Assembly: GCA_018335855.1 (NCBI GenBank)
Contig: JAGXRM010000046.1
Location: 1 to 34,130, forward strand
DNA: 34,130 nt
Direction of reading: 5' to 3'
DNA from: Clostridiales bacterium
Lineage (GTDB): Bacteria; Bacillota; Dethiobacteria; Dethiobacterales; Dethiobacteraceae
Shown here: piece after piece, positions 1-9,031 of the stretch
Layout: each line of letters starts with the position of its first letter
Numbering within the stretch: position 1 is the first letter of the stretch
Made by a program: the position numbers and the translations under genes
Notes under the pieces: model-generated
What the model was told of the DNA's origin: nothing
Database searches by the model: none
The model's input: only the letters and a program-made list of their open reading frames with translations

Positions 1-102
1 GCCCTGTATGATGCGAAACAACGGGGACATGACGTTATTGAGGAGTCCCATGTTATTCGGGTGTTAACCGACCTTGACCGCCAAAGAGGTATTATTGCTT
101 AA
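1..102 (+). CDS. C-terminal tail of a probable AAA-ATPase transposition protein (partial)
   Basis: The window opens inside a reading frame whose last 33 codons run to a TAA at 100-102. The tail contains KQRGHDVIEESHVIRVL and ends DRQRGIIA. It resembles the C-terminal lid helices of ExeA/TniB-type AAA ATPases, which act with Mu-type DDE transposases. Such genes usually lie last in the element, and the repeat-rich segment directly downstream looks like a transposon end, which supports this reading. The identification rests on a short tail and memory of the family, so it is tentative. The start lies outside the window. Confidence 0.4.
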   Translation, partial: ALYDAKQRGHDVIEESHVIRVLTDLDRQRGIIA

Positions 103-122
103 GGCTAGTATTTTAACTAAAA

Positions 123-223
123 ACGAGTGACGGCTGAATTCTCACCATGCTTGAAGGTTGTCGTTCAAGCTACAACGCCATTGTCGGTGAGAATTCCGCC
201 GTCAGAATTCGTGAGCGGTGACA
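123..223. mobile_element. Probable transposon right end with three transposase-site-like repeats
   Basis: An 18-bp arm at 129-146 pairs 17/18 with 186-203, and an inner hairpin pairs 149-155 with 164-170. The core GAATTCTSACSG occurs three times: at 136-146 on plus, and at 183-196 and 198-210 on minus. Read on the minus strand, the segment begins TGTCACCGCTCACG, with TGACA at 219-223 on plus. Elements of the IS21/Tn552/Mu type have TGT...ACA tips and several subterminal transposase sites, so this is read as the end of the element that carries the upstream gene. The other end is not in the window. Confidence 0.45.
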
Positions 224-236
224 CCTAGGTAGCCAT

Positions 237-623
237 ATGAAGGCTGAGCTAACTCAGGTTGATCTAATCGGAGATAATGTTGTGTTAACTTTTTCTCGGG
301 AAGAGGTTCCTTCAGGTGGAAATTTTTTACCAATAATTGAGTTGCCATTTCATTATCCAGTAAGAGGTTCAACTGGAGTTATTTTGACTAATGTGTTTAC
401 TATAGGATTACCAAATATCACTGCAAATGAGAGCATAGTATATCAACTGGAAAAAATTAAACAGCACACACTTATAACTAATGCCTATATAGAACAGTAC
501 AATGATTGTTTTAATGAGACCGTGCTAGTTATATTTTTAGAATTTAAACAACCCGTATTATATAGTTGTAATGCAAGCATAAGTAATAATGATACTGCTA
601 TTGTTTCACTTCATTTTAAGTAA
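237..623 (+). CDS. Hypothetical protein, AT-rich, 128 aa
   Basis: No family is recognised. The 128-residue product has no obvious signal peptide, membrane segment or cysteine motif. It is rich in Ile, Asn, Thr and Val and alternates beta-prone stretches, so a small beta-sandwich is possible but unproven. The ATG at 237 has no good Shine-Dalgarno. The gene is much more AT-rich than its neighbours and sits between a transposon end and a broken transposase, which suggests recent arrival. Inverted 9-mers CCTAGGTAG (224-232) and CTACCTAGG (668-676) flank it. It could be passenger DNA of a mobile element. Confidence 0.45.
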   Translation: MKAELTQVDLIGDNVVLTFSREEVPSGGNFLPIIELPFHYPVRGSTGVILTNVFTIGLPNITANESIVYQLEKIKQHTLITNAYIEQYNDCFNETVLVIFLEFKQPVLYSCNASISNNDTAIVSLHFK

Positions 624-711
624 GTCACTAGTAAGCTAAGTTACCTATATTAATGAAACAAAATTACCTACCTAGGGACTGCTTAACACCCCAGCATTTT
701 TCATTAAAAGG

Positions 712-1872
712 CTAAAAAACGAAATTAATGAGATCAAATACTACACCGAAAAAATGGGCAAAAAGAATCCGGAGCCTGCGTTCCAGATTCATAACCAATA
801 ATTGCATGGCAATTACAGTCTCACTGGTTTCCCGGAGACGTGCCATGATTCTACCCAGACCGTAAAGGCGTTTCCCTTCACCGAATATCGCCTCAACACG
901 ATTTCTAACTTTGGCATCTAGCCTTTCTTCCCGTCTTTGTGCTTTTAGTAATTCAAGATCCTTTGCTGGACGCCCTAGGGGCGGACCTGAAAGGCGAATA
1001 CCTAGTGATTTGCAAAAATTAATATTTTCCCGGTTGCGATAGATCTTGTCCACTACTACCGCTTTTGGACAGAAACCAAACCTATGATAATAGTTATTAA
1101 CTGAGGCAATAAGGGTGTTCGCTTCATTGAACGCATCAAAGCTTAAGTGTTCCATGAAGCAAAATCCGTTAACCGTACTGATTGATTGCCAGCTTGGCTC
1201 CAAACTCTACGTCAGCAGTTGCCTTGCCCCGTACAATGGGGCGGACAAAGGGCATATGTAGACTAACGATTCGATCTTCTGTTTTATGTATATGGTTCCT
1301 ATACATCTCTAGTTGTTGACGGTATACTTCATGGCAGACCAGAAGGTCTTGATACTGTCGATTACTAAGAAGAGATAAAGGACTTTTAAAGCACAGCCTC
1401 TCGATGATTTTTAGGTCTCTTTTGATGTAGCGCAGCTGCTTACCAATACCTTTGCGAATTGCCTTAGCTGTTTTATGCTTCTTCTTATCAATATTCAAAT
1501 AGCTCTTTCTAGCACTTTAGTGATATGTACGGGGCTTCATGCTTTGGCCAATGTGTGGTTCGTGTAAAACATCTATGATTTCTTCCAGTACTTCACGGGT
1601 TTGGTTTAGCAGCCATAAATCCGTTGGATAGTGGATATCTGCCGGAGCACATGTGGCGTCCAGCAACAGAGTACCTTGGTTTTCAAAAAGATTTTCTTGG
1701 CCACTGGACTCCTTTTCTGGCTTTGACATTTTCCCGTCAGAACCGTCATTGTCGTCATCTTTTGATTTAGCCGCAGCCTCTTTTGCTATCAGGTCATTGA
1801 TTTCGTTGATAATATCTTTGCCAAGACGTTTCCGGAAATAGACCATCATGGCAGGGGCAAACGGAAGACATT
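712..1872 (-). pseudogene. IS5-like (IS1182-type) transposase, truncated, stopped and frameshifted
   Basis: The minus strand encodes the C-terminal two-thirds of a DDE transposase in three pieces. The first piece begins LPFAPAMMVYFRKRLGKD and contains GTLLLDATCAPADI with the first catalytic Asp. An in-frame TAA at 1517-1519 interrupts it, and the same frame continues with SARKSYLNIDKKKHKT. A frameshift near 1180-1200 then moves to the frame holding FGFCPKAVVVDKIY and VRNRVEAIFGEGKRLYGLGR, the usual C-terminal YREK-like region. The N-terminal third, before about 1872, is missing and unrelated sequence abuts it. No functional transposase can be made. Terminal inverted repeats were not found. 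Confidence 0.85.
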
Positions 1873-2028
1873 ATAGGACCCACATCTCCCCCGTCTAATC
1901 CGGCAGGGCCTGTAGAACCCACCATCCCTGAAAGTCCAGAAGAACCCGGGGATACGACTCCCCCCGAACCGATAAACTACACCTTTGAGGCACACTTCAT
2001 TGGCCGGGTTTTTCTGTGCAGAGAGTGA
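1873..2028 (+). pseudogene. Fragment of a proline/glutamate-rich linker protein
   Basis: The plus strand is open from the transposase junction to a TGA at 2026-2028. It encodes a Pro/Glu/Ser-rich stretch (PVEPTIPESPEEPGDTTPPE) followed by INYTFEAHFIGRVFLCRE. Such linkers are typical of secreted or cell-wall proteins. There is no start codon context, and the 5' side is cut by the transposase fragment, so this is probably the 3' remnant of a larger gene that the IS element interrupted. A chance open frame cannot be excluded. Confidence 0.3.
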
Positions 2029-2064
2029 CCCAATCAACCTTGTGAGCGTGGAGTTGGCTGGCGA

Positions 2065-2871
2065 TTACCCCGGCAATAACGGCTCATACATCATAATTGC
2101 GTGATTCTCTACCACATATTCATCATTAACTTCGGTATTGTTATCATCCAATACTTTACGGCGCAGGATATTGTGGCGCATATAACCGCCCCACCATTCG
2201 TGGGAAATACTATGTTCCGCTTCATACACCTGATAGGTATGGGGTTGAGAATCTGCAGAGAGTAAACGGCCGTGCAGATGGGTTTCATCGAGCCAAAGCA
2301 GAAGCTGATATGTATTCGTTGTATTATTTTCAATCTGCAGGTCTATGTAGTTATAGGACACAGTGGCACCACTGCCAAAGGGTTGTGTTCTGTTATTGTC
2401 CGGGAATACATCGTAACTATGGCGCCAGCGTTCTTTGATGGTTAGGGGAGTGTGGAGTGTCATCCAGTAAAGCAGATTGGCCAATTGGCAGAGGCCACCG
2501 CCTGTTCCCGCATAAAACGAACCTTCACTGAGAATCATCCCTTTCCGATAACCTTTCTTGGCCGTGGGCTTCCCTAGTAGGCGCCAGAAAGAGAAGGTTT
2601 CACCAGGACGGATAAGCACTTGATCCAGGTGTTGTATGGCAAGCCGCAGGTTATGGACTTTATTCTCCTGTACCCACATATCCACATTGCGCAATTTCCT
2701 GTATAACGGGGTACTGTGCTCTGCCACAAGAAAAGGCAATGCGTTCCCCTGTTTCGTAAGCGCGAATTTTGTTCCGGTGAAATGCCAGTGCAAGAGACGC
2801 CGCCATATAAAGTAACGGCTGCCAGCCCAACGACGTATGCGGGAACGCTTTTTCGGTTTCTCGCTCAGCAT
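2065..2871 (-). CDS. VanW family protein
   Basis: This 268-residue protein belongs to the VanW family (PF04294), named after an accessory gene of VanB-type vancomycin resistance clusters, whose biochemical role is unknown. The hallmark region is visible: RPGETFSFWRLLGKPTAKKG, then GGGLCQLANLLYWMTLHTPL. The start is set at the ATG at 2871 because GGGAGGAGC lies just upstream at 2878-2886. An in-frame ATG 14 codons earlier lacks such a site. It stands alone and no other van genes are near, so it is likely a housekeeping envelope homolog and not a resistance gene. It is divergent from the helicase gene at 3135. Confidence 0.85.
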   Translation of the reverse strand: MLSEKPKKRSRIRRWAGSRYFIWRRLLHWHFTGTKFALTKQGNALPFLVAEHSTPLYRKLRNVDMWVQENKVHNLRLAIQHLDQVLIRPGETFSFWRLLGKPTAKKGYRKGMILSEGSFYAGTGGGLCQLANLLYWMTLHTPLTIKERWRHSYDVFPDNNRTQPFGSGATVSYNYIDLQIENNTTNTYQLLLWLDETHLHGRLLSADSQPHTYQVYEAEHSISHEWWGGYMRHNILRRKVLDDNNTEVNDEYVVENHAIMMYEPLLPG

Positions 2872-3134
2872 AAAAAAGCTCCTCCCATATGGAACTACTA
2901 CCTTATATGCCACAACCTGGATAATATCCTTTGTTCTTAAGAAAATTTAAATGATAAGCCTATTGTTAAAAACGTCATTCATAACTTTGATAAAAGGGAA
3001 TCTGCCTGCCAAGCTTTTTCGTAATATATGAAAGGAAAAAACATCCAGCTTATCGAATTCAATGTACAAGATACCATGCTTTATTTAGTTGTTTCTCCTG
3101 ACTACAAGTCTCGTATCGTCTGGAAGGAGCTGCA

Positions 3135-6100
3135 GTGTTGAATAATACACTCATGGACGAACAGGCCCGAAATGCCATCCGCCAAGACCTGGACAAAACG
3201 TTTTTGGTAGAGGCCGGCGCAGGCTCTGGTAAAACGTCAAGCCTGGTTGACCGCATGGTAGCATTGATTGCCGAGGACAAGTGCCGAGCTGAAAACATGG
3301 CCGCTGTTACCTTTACACGCAAAGCTGCCGCCGAACTCCGTGAGCGCTTTCAGCTTAAGCTGGAGAGCGCTAGTGGCAACGCTCATAAAGCAGGAGACAA
3401 TATAAAAAAAGAGCGGCTCTCCCAAGCGCTGTCCCACTTAGACCGCGTCTTTATCGGCACCATTCACTCCTTTTGCTCCCGACTTTTACGGGAACGTCCC
3501 GTGGAAGCGGGCATGTTCCCCGACTTCACTGAAATCGAGGGGCTGGAAGAACGCCTCCTGGAAGAAGCTGCCTGGGAAGAATATCTGCTCACCGTTCGCC
3601 TGGAGCAGCCGGAACACCTGAAAAACATTTATGGTTTGGACGTTACCCCCCAGGAACTAAAAGTGGCTTACCAGCAATTGGTTCTCTACCCCGATGTGGA
3701 ACTTCCCTCGGAACCGGTGGCCTACCCTGACCTGACAGAAGCTCGCAAAGAGTTGGCTAATTTGTCCACTGCGGCCAGAACCATGCTCCCTGCCACCGCA
3801 CCAGACAATGGCTGGGACAAGCTGCAGCTTCTATTAAGACAAGCGCTTCGCTGGCAGCGCTATTTCGATATGGGCCAAGATCGCTTTTTACTTCGTCTCC
3901 TGGCTCGGCTAAATAAATCTGCCGAACCCACACTCAATAGATGGGAAAGCCGTGAAACGGCCAGAGAAATGGAGGCACTCTTCCATGACTTTCGCGAGCA
4001 AATTGTCCAACCTGTGCTCTGTCGCTGGCGAGAGTACCGCTACCATCATCTGCTGAGTTTCCTTCTACCCGCCGTCAGTCATTATCAAACCGTCAGGGAG
4101 CGGGAAAACAAAGTAAACTTCCAGGATCTCCTGATGCGCACGGTCCAACTTCTCAAAGACAAAAGCGAAGTCCGGACGTATTTCCAAGATCGATTCAGCC
4201 ATATCCTGGTCGATGAATTCCAGGATACCGACCCCATCCAGGCGGAGATTATGCTTTACCTCACCGGTAGTGATACCACCGAAACAGACTGGACGAAACT
4301 TACGCCCAACCCCGGTTCTCTCTTTGTGGTAGGCGATCCCAAACAGTCCATCTACCGGTTTCGCCGCGCCGACATTGACATCTACAATCACGTCAAACAA
4401 CAAATTAAGGCAACAGGGGGGGAAGTATTACACCTAACTGCCAATTTCCGCTCCCTGCCCGCCGTTATCGACTGGGTCAATCCTGCCTTTTCCCATGTGT
4501 TCTCCCAGGATCAACCGCCCTACCAGGCATCCTACTTTCCCATGCAACCCCATCGTAAAGATACCACCGGTGGCATCGTGAGGCTGCAACTTCCTGTGGT
4601 GTACCGCCATAAACAAGAAGAAATTGTCCACCATGACGCCAGACAAATCGCCTCCTGGATTCGCTCCTGCCTGGACGGCCAACTCACCTTGTCCCGTACT
4701 GAAGAGGAGGAAAGAGCCGGGTTATCCCCCGTACCCGTTGCTTCGGACTTTATGGTTCTCATCCGCTATAAAAGCAACATGGCCCATTACGCCCGGGCAC
4801 TGGAAAGCTACCAGATTCCCTTTAGCTTATCTGGTGGCAGTGACATTGCCGCCTCCCGGGAACTGCAGGAACTCCACATCCTTTTGCAAACCATACTGGA
4901 CCCGGATAATGCTGTCTTTCTCGTTGCCGCCTTGCGCGGCTTATACTTCGGCATCAGTGACGACACGCTCTACCGCTATAAAATGTCCGGCGGTCGGTTT
5001 TCCTTCCTGAGTGCCATTCCCCAGGATGCACCGCAGGAAGTGGTCACTGCCTTCACCCCTGTCTGGGAAACACTGCGGCTATACCACCGCTGGTCCCGGG
5101 AACTGCCTGCGGGCGCCGTATTGGAAATGATCATGGCTGACCTGGGCTTAATCCCGTATACACTTTCCGGCAGCATGGGAAAAGGACGCGCCGGCTACAT
5201 CCTGCAGTTGATTGAACTCATCCGACGCCGGGAAGAGAATGGCCAAACAGGCTTTGCCTCCGCCGTTAGCTATTTCTCACAGCTTCTCGAATCGGGTCTG
5301 GAAGAAGAACTGGACATGGAAGGAGGCCGGTCCCCCGGAGTCCGGATCATGAATCTGCATAAAGCCAAAGGGCTAGAAGCGCCGGTTGTCATCCTGGCCA
5401 ATCCCGGCAAATGTGTGACCCGGGAACCAGACTTTCACGTTAACCGCACCACCGGTTTCCCCCAGGGGTTTATCCAAATCATAAAAAAAGGCAAACACAC
5501 CAGCGAAACGCTGGCCCAACCCGTCAACTGGACCATCCACCAACAGGAAGAAACGCGCTACCAAAGGGCAGAAGAAAGTCGCCTGCTCTACGTGGCTGCT
5601 ACCCGAGCCAAAAACATTCTGCTTATCAGCACCTATCCCGCCAAGGAAACCATTAGCCCCTGGCAGCCCCTCCATGCGTACCTGGAAAACACGCCAGTCC
5701 TGGAGATTCCCGAGATTCCAGTTCCCACTAAAAAACCGGGCCAACTGGTTACTCCAGGTATGCTGGCCCAGGCAAAAGAAGAAATCAAAGGAAGCATGAG
5801 CCGGCTAATTACGCCCACCTACAGCCGTCACACCGTCACCGAACTGAGCAAAAAAGAAGACGCCCCCCACAGAGTTCATACCGGCCGCGGCATGTCCTGG
5901 GGGAACGTTATCCATAAAGCTCTGGAAGTTCTGGTAAAGAAAAAAGAGAAGGTAGACCTGGACACATTAATCCGCACTTTACTGGAGCAGGAGATGCGTC
6001 CCGCTGAAGAGCTAACCGAAGTAACCAAATCACTGGATGAAATCATGTCTTCGTCATTCTGGCAGCGAGTCCGTTGCGCCGCGGAAAAACAGGCGGAGGT

Positions 6101-6353
6101 ACCCTTTGGCATCTGGGAAGGCGACCGCTACCTGACCGGCACCATGGACCTGGTCTTTAAAGAGGAGGAAGGATGGATTCTGGTGGACTACAAAACAGAT
6201 ACCGTCCATGACGAAGACCACCGGTCACAACTAAGGCAATATTACCGCCCTCAACTTGAAGAATACGCCCGCCGCTGGCAGGAAATCACAGGAGAGACTG
6301 TACGAGAATACGGCCTGTTTTTTACAGAGAGCGGAAGATATTATCCGTACTGA
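3135..6353 (+). CDS. AddA/RecB-type UvrD helicase with C-terminal nuclease
   Basis: A 1072-residue ATP-dependent DNA helicase-nuclease. The superfamily 1A motifs are all visible in order: Walker A EAGAGSGKT (about residues 26-34), TFTRKAAAELRERF (Ia), ILVDEFQDTDPIQ (II), VVGDPKQSIYRFRRADI (III), LTANFRS (IV), MNLHKAKGLE (V) and LLYVAATRAKN (VI). The C-terminus carries a RecB-type PD-(D/E)XK nuclease, with GTMDLVF, ILVDYKTD and QLRQYY. The GTG start at 3135 follows AAGGAG at 3124-3129. It is close to AddA in architecture but shorter than the usual 1200 or more residues, and no addB is adjacent, so its partner is unknown. The likely role is resection of broken ends or degradation of foreign DNA. 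Confidence 0.88.
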   Translation: MLNNTLMDEQARNAIRQDLDKTFLVEAGAGSGKTSSLVDRMVALIAEDKCRAENMAAVTFTRKAAAELRERFQLKLESASGNAHKAGDNIKKERLSQALSHLDRVFIGTIHSFCSRLLRERPVEAGMFPDFTEIEGLEERLLEEAAWEEYLLTVRLEQPEHLKNIYGLDVTPQELKVAYQQLVLYPDVELPSEPVAYPDLTEARKELANLSTAARTMLPATAPDNGWDKLQLLLRQALRWQRYFDMGQDRFLLRLLARLNKSAEPTLNRWESRETAREMEALFHDFREQIVQPVLCRWREYRYHHLLSFLLPAVSHYQTVRERENKVNFQDLLMRTVQLLKDKSEVRTYFQDRFSHILVDEFQDTDPIQAEIMLYLTGSDTTETDWTKLTPNPGSLFVVGDPKQSIYRFRRADIDIYNHVKQQIKATGGEVLHLTANFRSLPAVIDWVNPAFSHVFSQDQPPYQASYFPMQPHRKDTTGGIVRLQLPVVYRHKQEEIVHHDARQIASWIRSCLDGQLTLSRTEEEERAGLSPVPVASDFMVLIRYKSNMAHYARALESYQIPFSLSGGSDIAASRELQELHILLQTILDPDNAVFLVAALRGLYFGISDDTLYRYKMSGGRFSFLSAIPQDAPQEVVTAFTPVWETLRLYHRWSRELPAGAVLEMIMADLGLIPYTLSGSMGKGRAGYILQLIELIRRREENGQTGFASAVSYFSQLLESGLEEELDMEGGRSPGVRIMNLHKAKGLEAPVVILANPGKCVTREPDFHVNRTTGFPQGFIQIIKKGKHTSETLAQPVNWTIHQQEETRYQRAEESRLLYVAATRAKNILLISTYPAKETISPWQPLHAYLENTPVLEIPEIPVPTKKPGQLVTPGMLAQAKEEIKGSMSRLITPTYSRHTVTELSKKEDAPHRVHTGRGMSWGNVIHKALEVLVKKKEKVDLDTLIRTLLEQEMRPAEELTEVTKSLDEIMSSSFWQRVRCAAEKQAEVPFGIWEGDRYLTGTMDLVFKEEEGWILVDYKTDTVHDEDHRSQLRQYYRPQLEEYARRWQEITGETVREYGLFFTESGRYYPY

Positions 6354-6410
6354 GCTACAGGTTAATCCGCCTCGCTGACAAACCATAAAAATACGCATCA
6401 ATAACACATC

Positions 6411-6451
6411 AAATATGCAAACTTCCTGCTTGACGGGGAGTTTGCATATTT
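6411..6451 (+). terminator. Hairpin downstream of the helicase gene
   Basis: A perfect 13-bp stem pairs AAATATGCAAACT (6411-6423) with AGTTTGCATATTT (6439-6451) around a 15-nt loop. It lies 57 bp after the helicase stop and before the marR promoter. The T-tract is weak, so termination is likely but not certain. Confidence 0.55.
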
Positions 6452-6473
6452 ACTCGTAATGAAAAATTTCATC

Positions 6474-6502
6474 TTGACTTTGCTATAACAAACCGTTAGA
6501 AT
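6474..6502 (+). promoter_or_regulatory. Promoter of the marR-MATE operon
   Basis: TTGACT at 6474-6479, a 17-bp spacer and TAGAAT at 6497-6502 form a good sigma-A promoter 37 bp upstream of the MarR start. As is usual for MarR efflux operons, the repressor probably binds here, although no clean palindrome was identified. Confidence 0.75.
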
Positions 6503-6538
6503 TTTAATAGTCAGATTTCAAACTAATGGTGGTGTCAT

Positions 6539-7018
6539 ATGGAAGATAAAATTAAACAAATAGAAACACTTTTTCTGGAGTTTTTACCGTTATACCATCA
6601 AAACTTCGGAGTGGTGTTCCGTGATCAGGACGGATTGAGCACACGCTGTACCAAAAATCAGAAGCGAGCTATCCTTCTGATTAAAAAGAGGCAGGGGGTA
6701 ACATCCTCGGAACTAGGCCAATGCCTTGACATGCGCAAAGGAAGTTTAACAACACTCCTTGACTCCTTAGAAAGCATGGGGTTGGTGGAGAGATGTCCGG
6801 ATGTAATCGACAGGCGTCGGACACAACTTTATCTTACACCAGACGGAGAAACCTATTTTGATCGCATGATGGCCAGACACGGGCAACTCTTTCATTCATT
6901 ATTCTCCGCACTATCCGACGACGATCTGGACAAATGCCTGACCGGCATGGCCGATATCGTCACCATCATGAAAAAATTGCAGCAGGAGGCCCCACATGGT
7001 ATCCACAAAACAACTTGA
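6539..7018 (+). CDS. MarR family transcriptional regulator
   Basis: A 159-residue winged-helix regulator. The DNA-binding half is clear: TSSELGQCLDMRKGSLTTLL is the helix-turn-helix, and ERCPDVIDRRRTQLYLT is the wing with the usual DRR signature. It overlaps the MATE efflux gene by 23 bp, so the two are co-transcribed. MarR proteins with this arrangement usually repress their own operon and release it when a small molecule binds. The ligand cannot be read from the sequence. Confidence 0.9.
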   Translation: MEDKIKQIETLFLEFLPLYHQNFGVVFRDQDGLSTRCTKNQKRAILLIKKRQGVTSSELGQCLDMRKGSLTTLLDSLESMGLVERCPDVIDRRRTQLYLTPDGETYFDRMMARHGQLFHSLFSALSDDDLDKCLTGMADIVTIMKKLQQEAPHGIHKTT

Positions 7019-8375
7019 AGACGGCAACATCGCCGGTTTAATACTTAAATTCTCCGGTCCTGCAGTGGTGGGCATGGTGGTCATGGCCATCTACAATGTG
7101 GTGGACCGGATTTTTATCGGACAGGGAGTGGGCCCTTTAGGCCTGGCCGGTATTACAGTTGGTTTCCCCATGATGCTATTAATCATGGCCGTGACCATGA
7201 TGGTGGGCATCGGAGCCAGTGCGCTGGTTTCCATCCGTCTGGGTGAGAAAAATCAACCGGAAGCAGAGAAGATCATGGGCAACGGGGTTACCCTGCTCGT
7301 TGGTCTGGCACTAATCCTCACCGTATTTGCTCTGATTTTCCTCACACCGCTTTTGCGCCTTTTTGGCGCCAGCCCCAATGTTATGCCATATGCCGCAGGT
7401 TACATGCGGATTATCTTAATCGGCACCGTTTTCCAGGTATTCAGTTTTGGCGCCAATAACTTTATTCGGGCAGAGGGAAATCCAAAAACAGCCATGCTAA
7501 CCATGCTCATCGGGGCCATCCTGAACACAATTCTTGACCCCATCTTCATCTTTATCTTCGGTATGGGTGTGGCCGGAGCGGCTCTGGCCACCATCATCTC
7601 TCAGGCCGTTTCCGCTATCTGGGTTCTCTACTACTTCCTGAACGGCAAAAGCCTGCTCAAATTCCGCCTTCCCAATTTCAAGCCGCAACGTGACGTCGTT
7701 GCCAACATTATTGCCGTGGGCACACCATCTTTTGTCAAACAGTTAGCGACCAGCCTGATTGTTATCATCTTAAACAACAGTCTGCTCCACTACGGCGGCG
7801 ACATCGCCATTTCCGCCATGGGCGTGATTCACAGCGTTCTCACCATGATGATGATGCCAATCTTCGGCATCAGTCAGGGAGCCCAGCCTATTATCGGTTA
7901 TAATTACGGCGCCAAAAAATATAATCGGGTCAAACAGGCTCTATATTACTCCGTCTTTATCGCCACCGCGGTTGTTGCCCTGGGGTATATTGCCGTTATC
8001 TTCTTCCCGGAACCTTTCATCCGGCTCTTCTCCAGTGATCCCGAATTGATTGCCATCGGTATGCAGGGAATGCGCACTGCTCTGGCACTGCTGCCCATTC
8101 TGGGCTTCCAGATTATCGCTGCTAACTACTTCCAGGCTGTTGGCAAACCCAAACAGGCGATCTTTCTCAACCTGGCCCGCCAGGTATTGCTTCTTATCCC
8201 CGCACTCCTGATTCTCCCCCGTTACTTTGGCCTTCTTGGTGTCTGGCTGGCCATACCTGTAGCCGATTTCGGCGCCACAGTACTCACCGGCATCTGGCTG
8301 GCCATGGAAGTACGCTACCTGGACAGCAAAGAAATTGAATATACACTTGAATTAGAACCGCAGTATGAGAGCTAA
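6996..8375 (+). CDS. MATE family efflux transporter (MepA-like)
   Basis: A 459-residue membrane protein with about twelve hydrophobic segments. The MATE signatures are visible: GPAVVGMVVMAIYNVVDRIF near the N-terminus, FGANNFIRAEGNPKTAM in the middle and ANYFQAVGKPKQA in the second half, which shows the internal duplication. It is an Na+/H+-coupled drug or metabolite exporter in the cytoplasmic membrane. An AGGAGG precedes the ATG at 6996, inside the 3' end of marR. The MepR/MepA-like gene order suggests induction by a compound it exports. Confidence 0.92.
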   Translation: MVSTKQLEDGNIAGLILKFSGPAVVGMVVMAIYNVVDRIFIGQGVGPLGLAGITVGFPMMLLIMAVTMMVGIGASALVSIRLGEKNQPEAEKIMGNGVTLLVGLALILTVFALIFLTPLLRLFGASPNVMPYAAGYMRIILIGTVFQVFSFGANNFIRAEGNPKTAMLTMLIGAILNTILDPIFIFIFGMGVAGAALATIISQAVSAIWVLYYFLNGKSLLKFRLPNFKPQRDVVANIIAVGTPSFVKQLATSLIVIILNNSLLHYGGDIAISAMGVIHSVLTMMMMPIFGISQGAQPIIGYNYGAKKYNRVKQALYYSVFIATAVVALGYIAVIFFPEPFIRLFSSDPELIAIGMQGMRTALALLPILGFQIIAANYFQAVGKPKQAIFLNLARQVLLLIPALLILPRYFGLLGVWLAIPVADFGATVLTGIWLAMEVRYLDSKEIEYTLELEPQYES

Positions 8376-8390
8376 TGTAAAAATGCAAGA

Positions 8391-8422
8391 ATTCGGCGCA
8401 TGTGGTAATGCGCCGAATTTAT
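8391..8422 (+). terminator. Terminator of the marR-MATE operon
   Basis: ATTCGGCGCA (8391-8400) pairs perfectly with TGCGCCGAAT (8409-8418) around an 8-nt loop, followed by TTATT. It lies 15 bp after the MATE stop codon. Confidence 0.75.
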
Positions 8423-8491
8423 TAATTCCTTAATGATATTCTCATTTCTTTTTACATGGTACTATAATAATAATATAGAGAGGAGGCAACC

Positions 8492-9031
8492 ATGAAAAAG
8501 ACCATAATCATCATGTCTTTTGCTGTCGTTGCCCTGGCTGCCCTTGCCATGCTGCAAGGCGGCACAGCTTTTGTCATGCAAGGGGTTCTTGCCGGCGCCT
8601 TCATGCTGTGGAGTGTCTTGCCTCTTCTTGTGGCAGCCTTCGCCCTCAGCGGTCTGGTCCAGGTTCTTATCAACCCGGAACAGGTCGGCCGCATTCTTGG
8701 TAAAGGTTCCGGAGTGAAAGGAATATTACTGGGCTCCGTAGCCGGCGGCCTTCTCCCCGGCGGCCCGTACGTATACTTCCCCATCGCCGCTTCGTTTGCC
8801 GCCTGCGGTGCGGAAGCGCCCACAATCATGGCCTTCGTTATCGCCAAATCCCTCTGGGACCTTTCCCGGATTCCCATGGAAGTGGCCATTATGGGCGGCC
8901 GCGTTGCCGCTATCCGCCTCCTGGTCACCTTCCCCCTGCCGGTTATTATCGGCCTGCTAACCCATTGGCTGTACCCCAACCTCACAGAAACACTCCTGCC
9001 TGTGAAAAAGGAAGGTGAAACAGAGTGTTAA
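8492..9031 (+). CDS. Half-size permease, first subunit (PF03773-like)
   Basis: A 179-residue, very hydrophobic protein with about five membrane segments. Its core, LLGSVAGGLLPGGPYVYFPI followed by AAS and then PMEVAIMGGR, resembles one half of the predicted permeases of the DUF318/ArsP group. Family members are usually single chains of about 300 residues or more with two repeated halves. Here the second half is a separate gene that overlaps this one by 7 bp. A TATAAT at 8463-8468 and AGGAGG at 8481-8486 precede the ATG. The substrate is unknown. The Cys motif of arsenical permeases is not evident. Confidence 0.72.
   Translation: MKKTIIIMSFAVVALAALAMLQGGTAFVMQGVLAGAFMLWSVLPLLVAAFALSGLVQVLINPEQVGRILGKGSGVKGILLGSVAGGLLPGGPYVYFPIAASFAACGAEAPTIMAFVIAKSLWDLSRIPMEVAIMGGRVAAIRLLVTFPLPVIIGLLTHWLYPNLTETLLPVKKEGETEC

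Noticed and set aside
123-223. CRISPR or a structured small RNA gene
   Set aside because: There are only three short repeats in mixed orientation, with no regular spacers. A transposon end explains the TGTCA tip and symmetry better.
2065-2871. Vancomycin resistance locus
   Set aside because: Only vanW is present, with no ligase, dehydrogenase or two-component genes nearby, and VanW homologs are common outside resistance clusters.
7400-7688. Minus-strand open frames inside the MATE gene
   Set aside because: They are antisense shadows of a well-supported gene with no ribosome sites and no protein-like composition.
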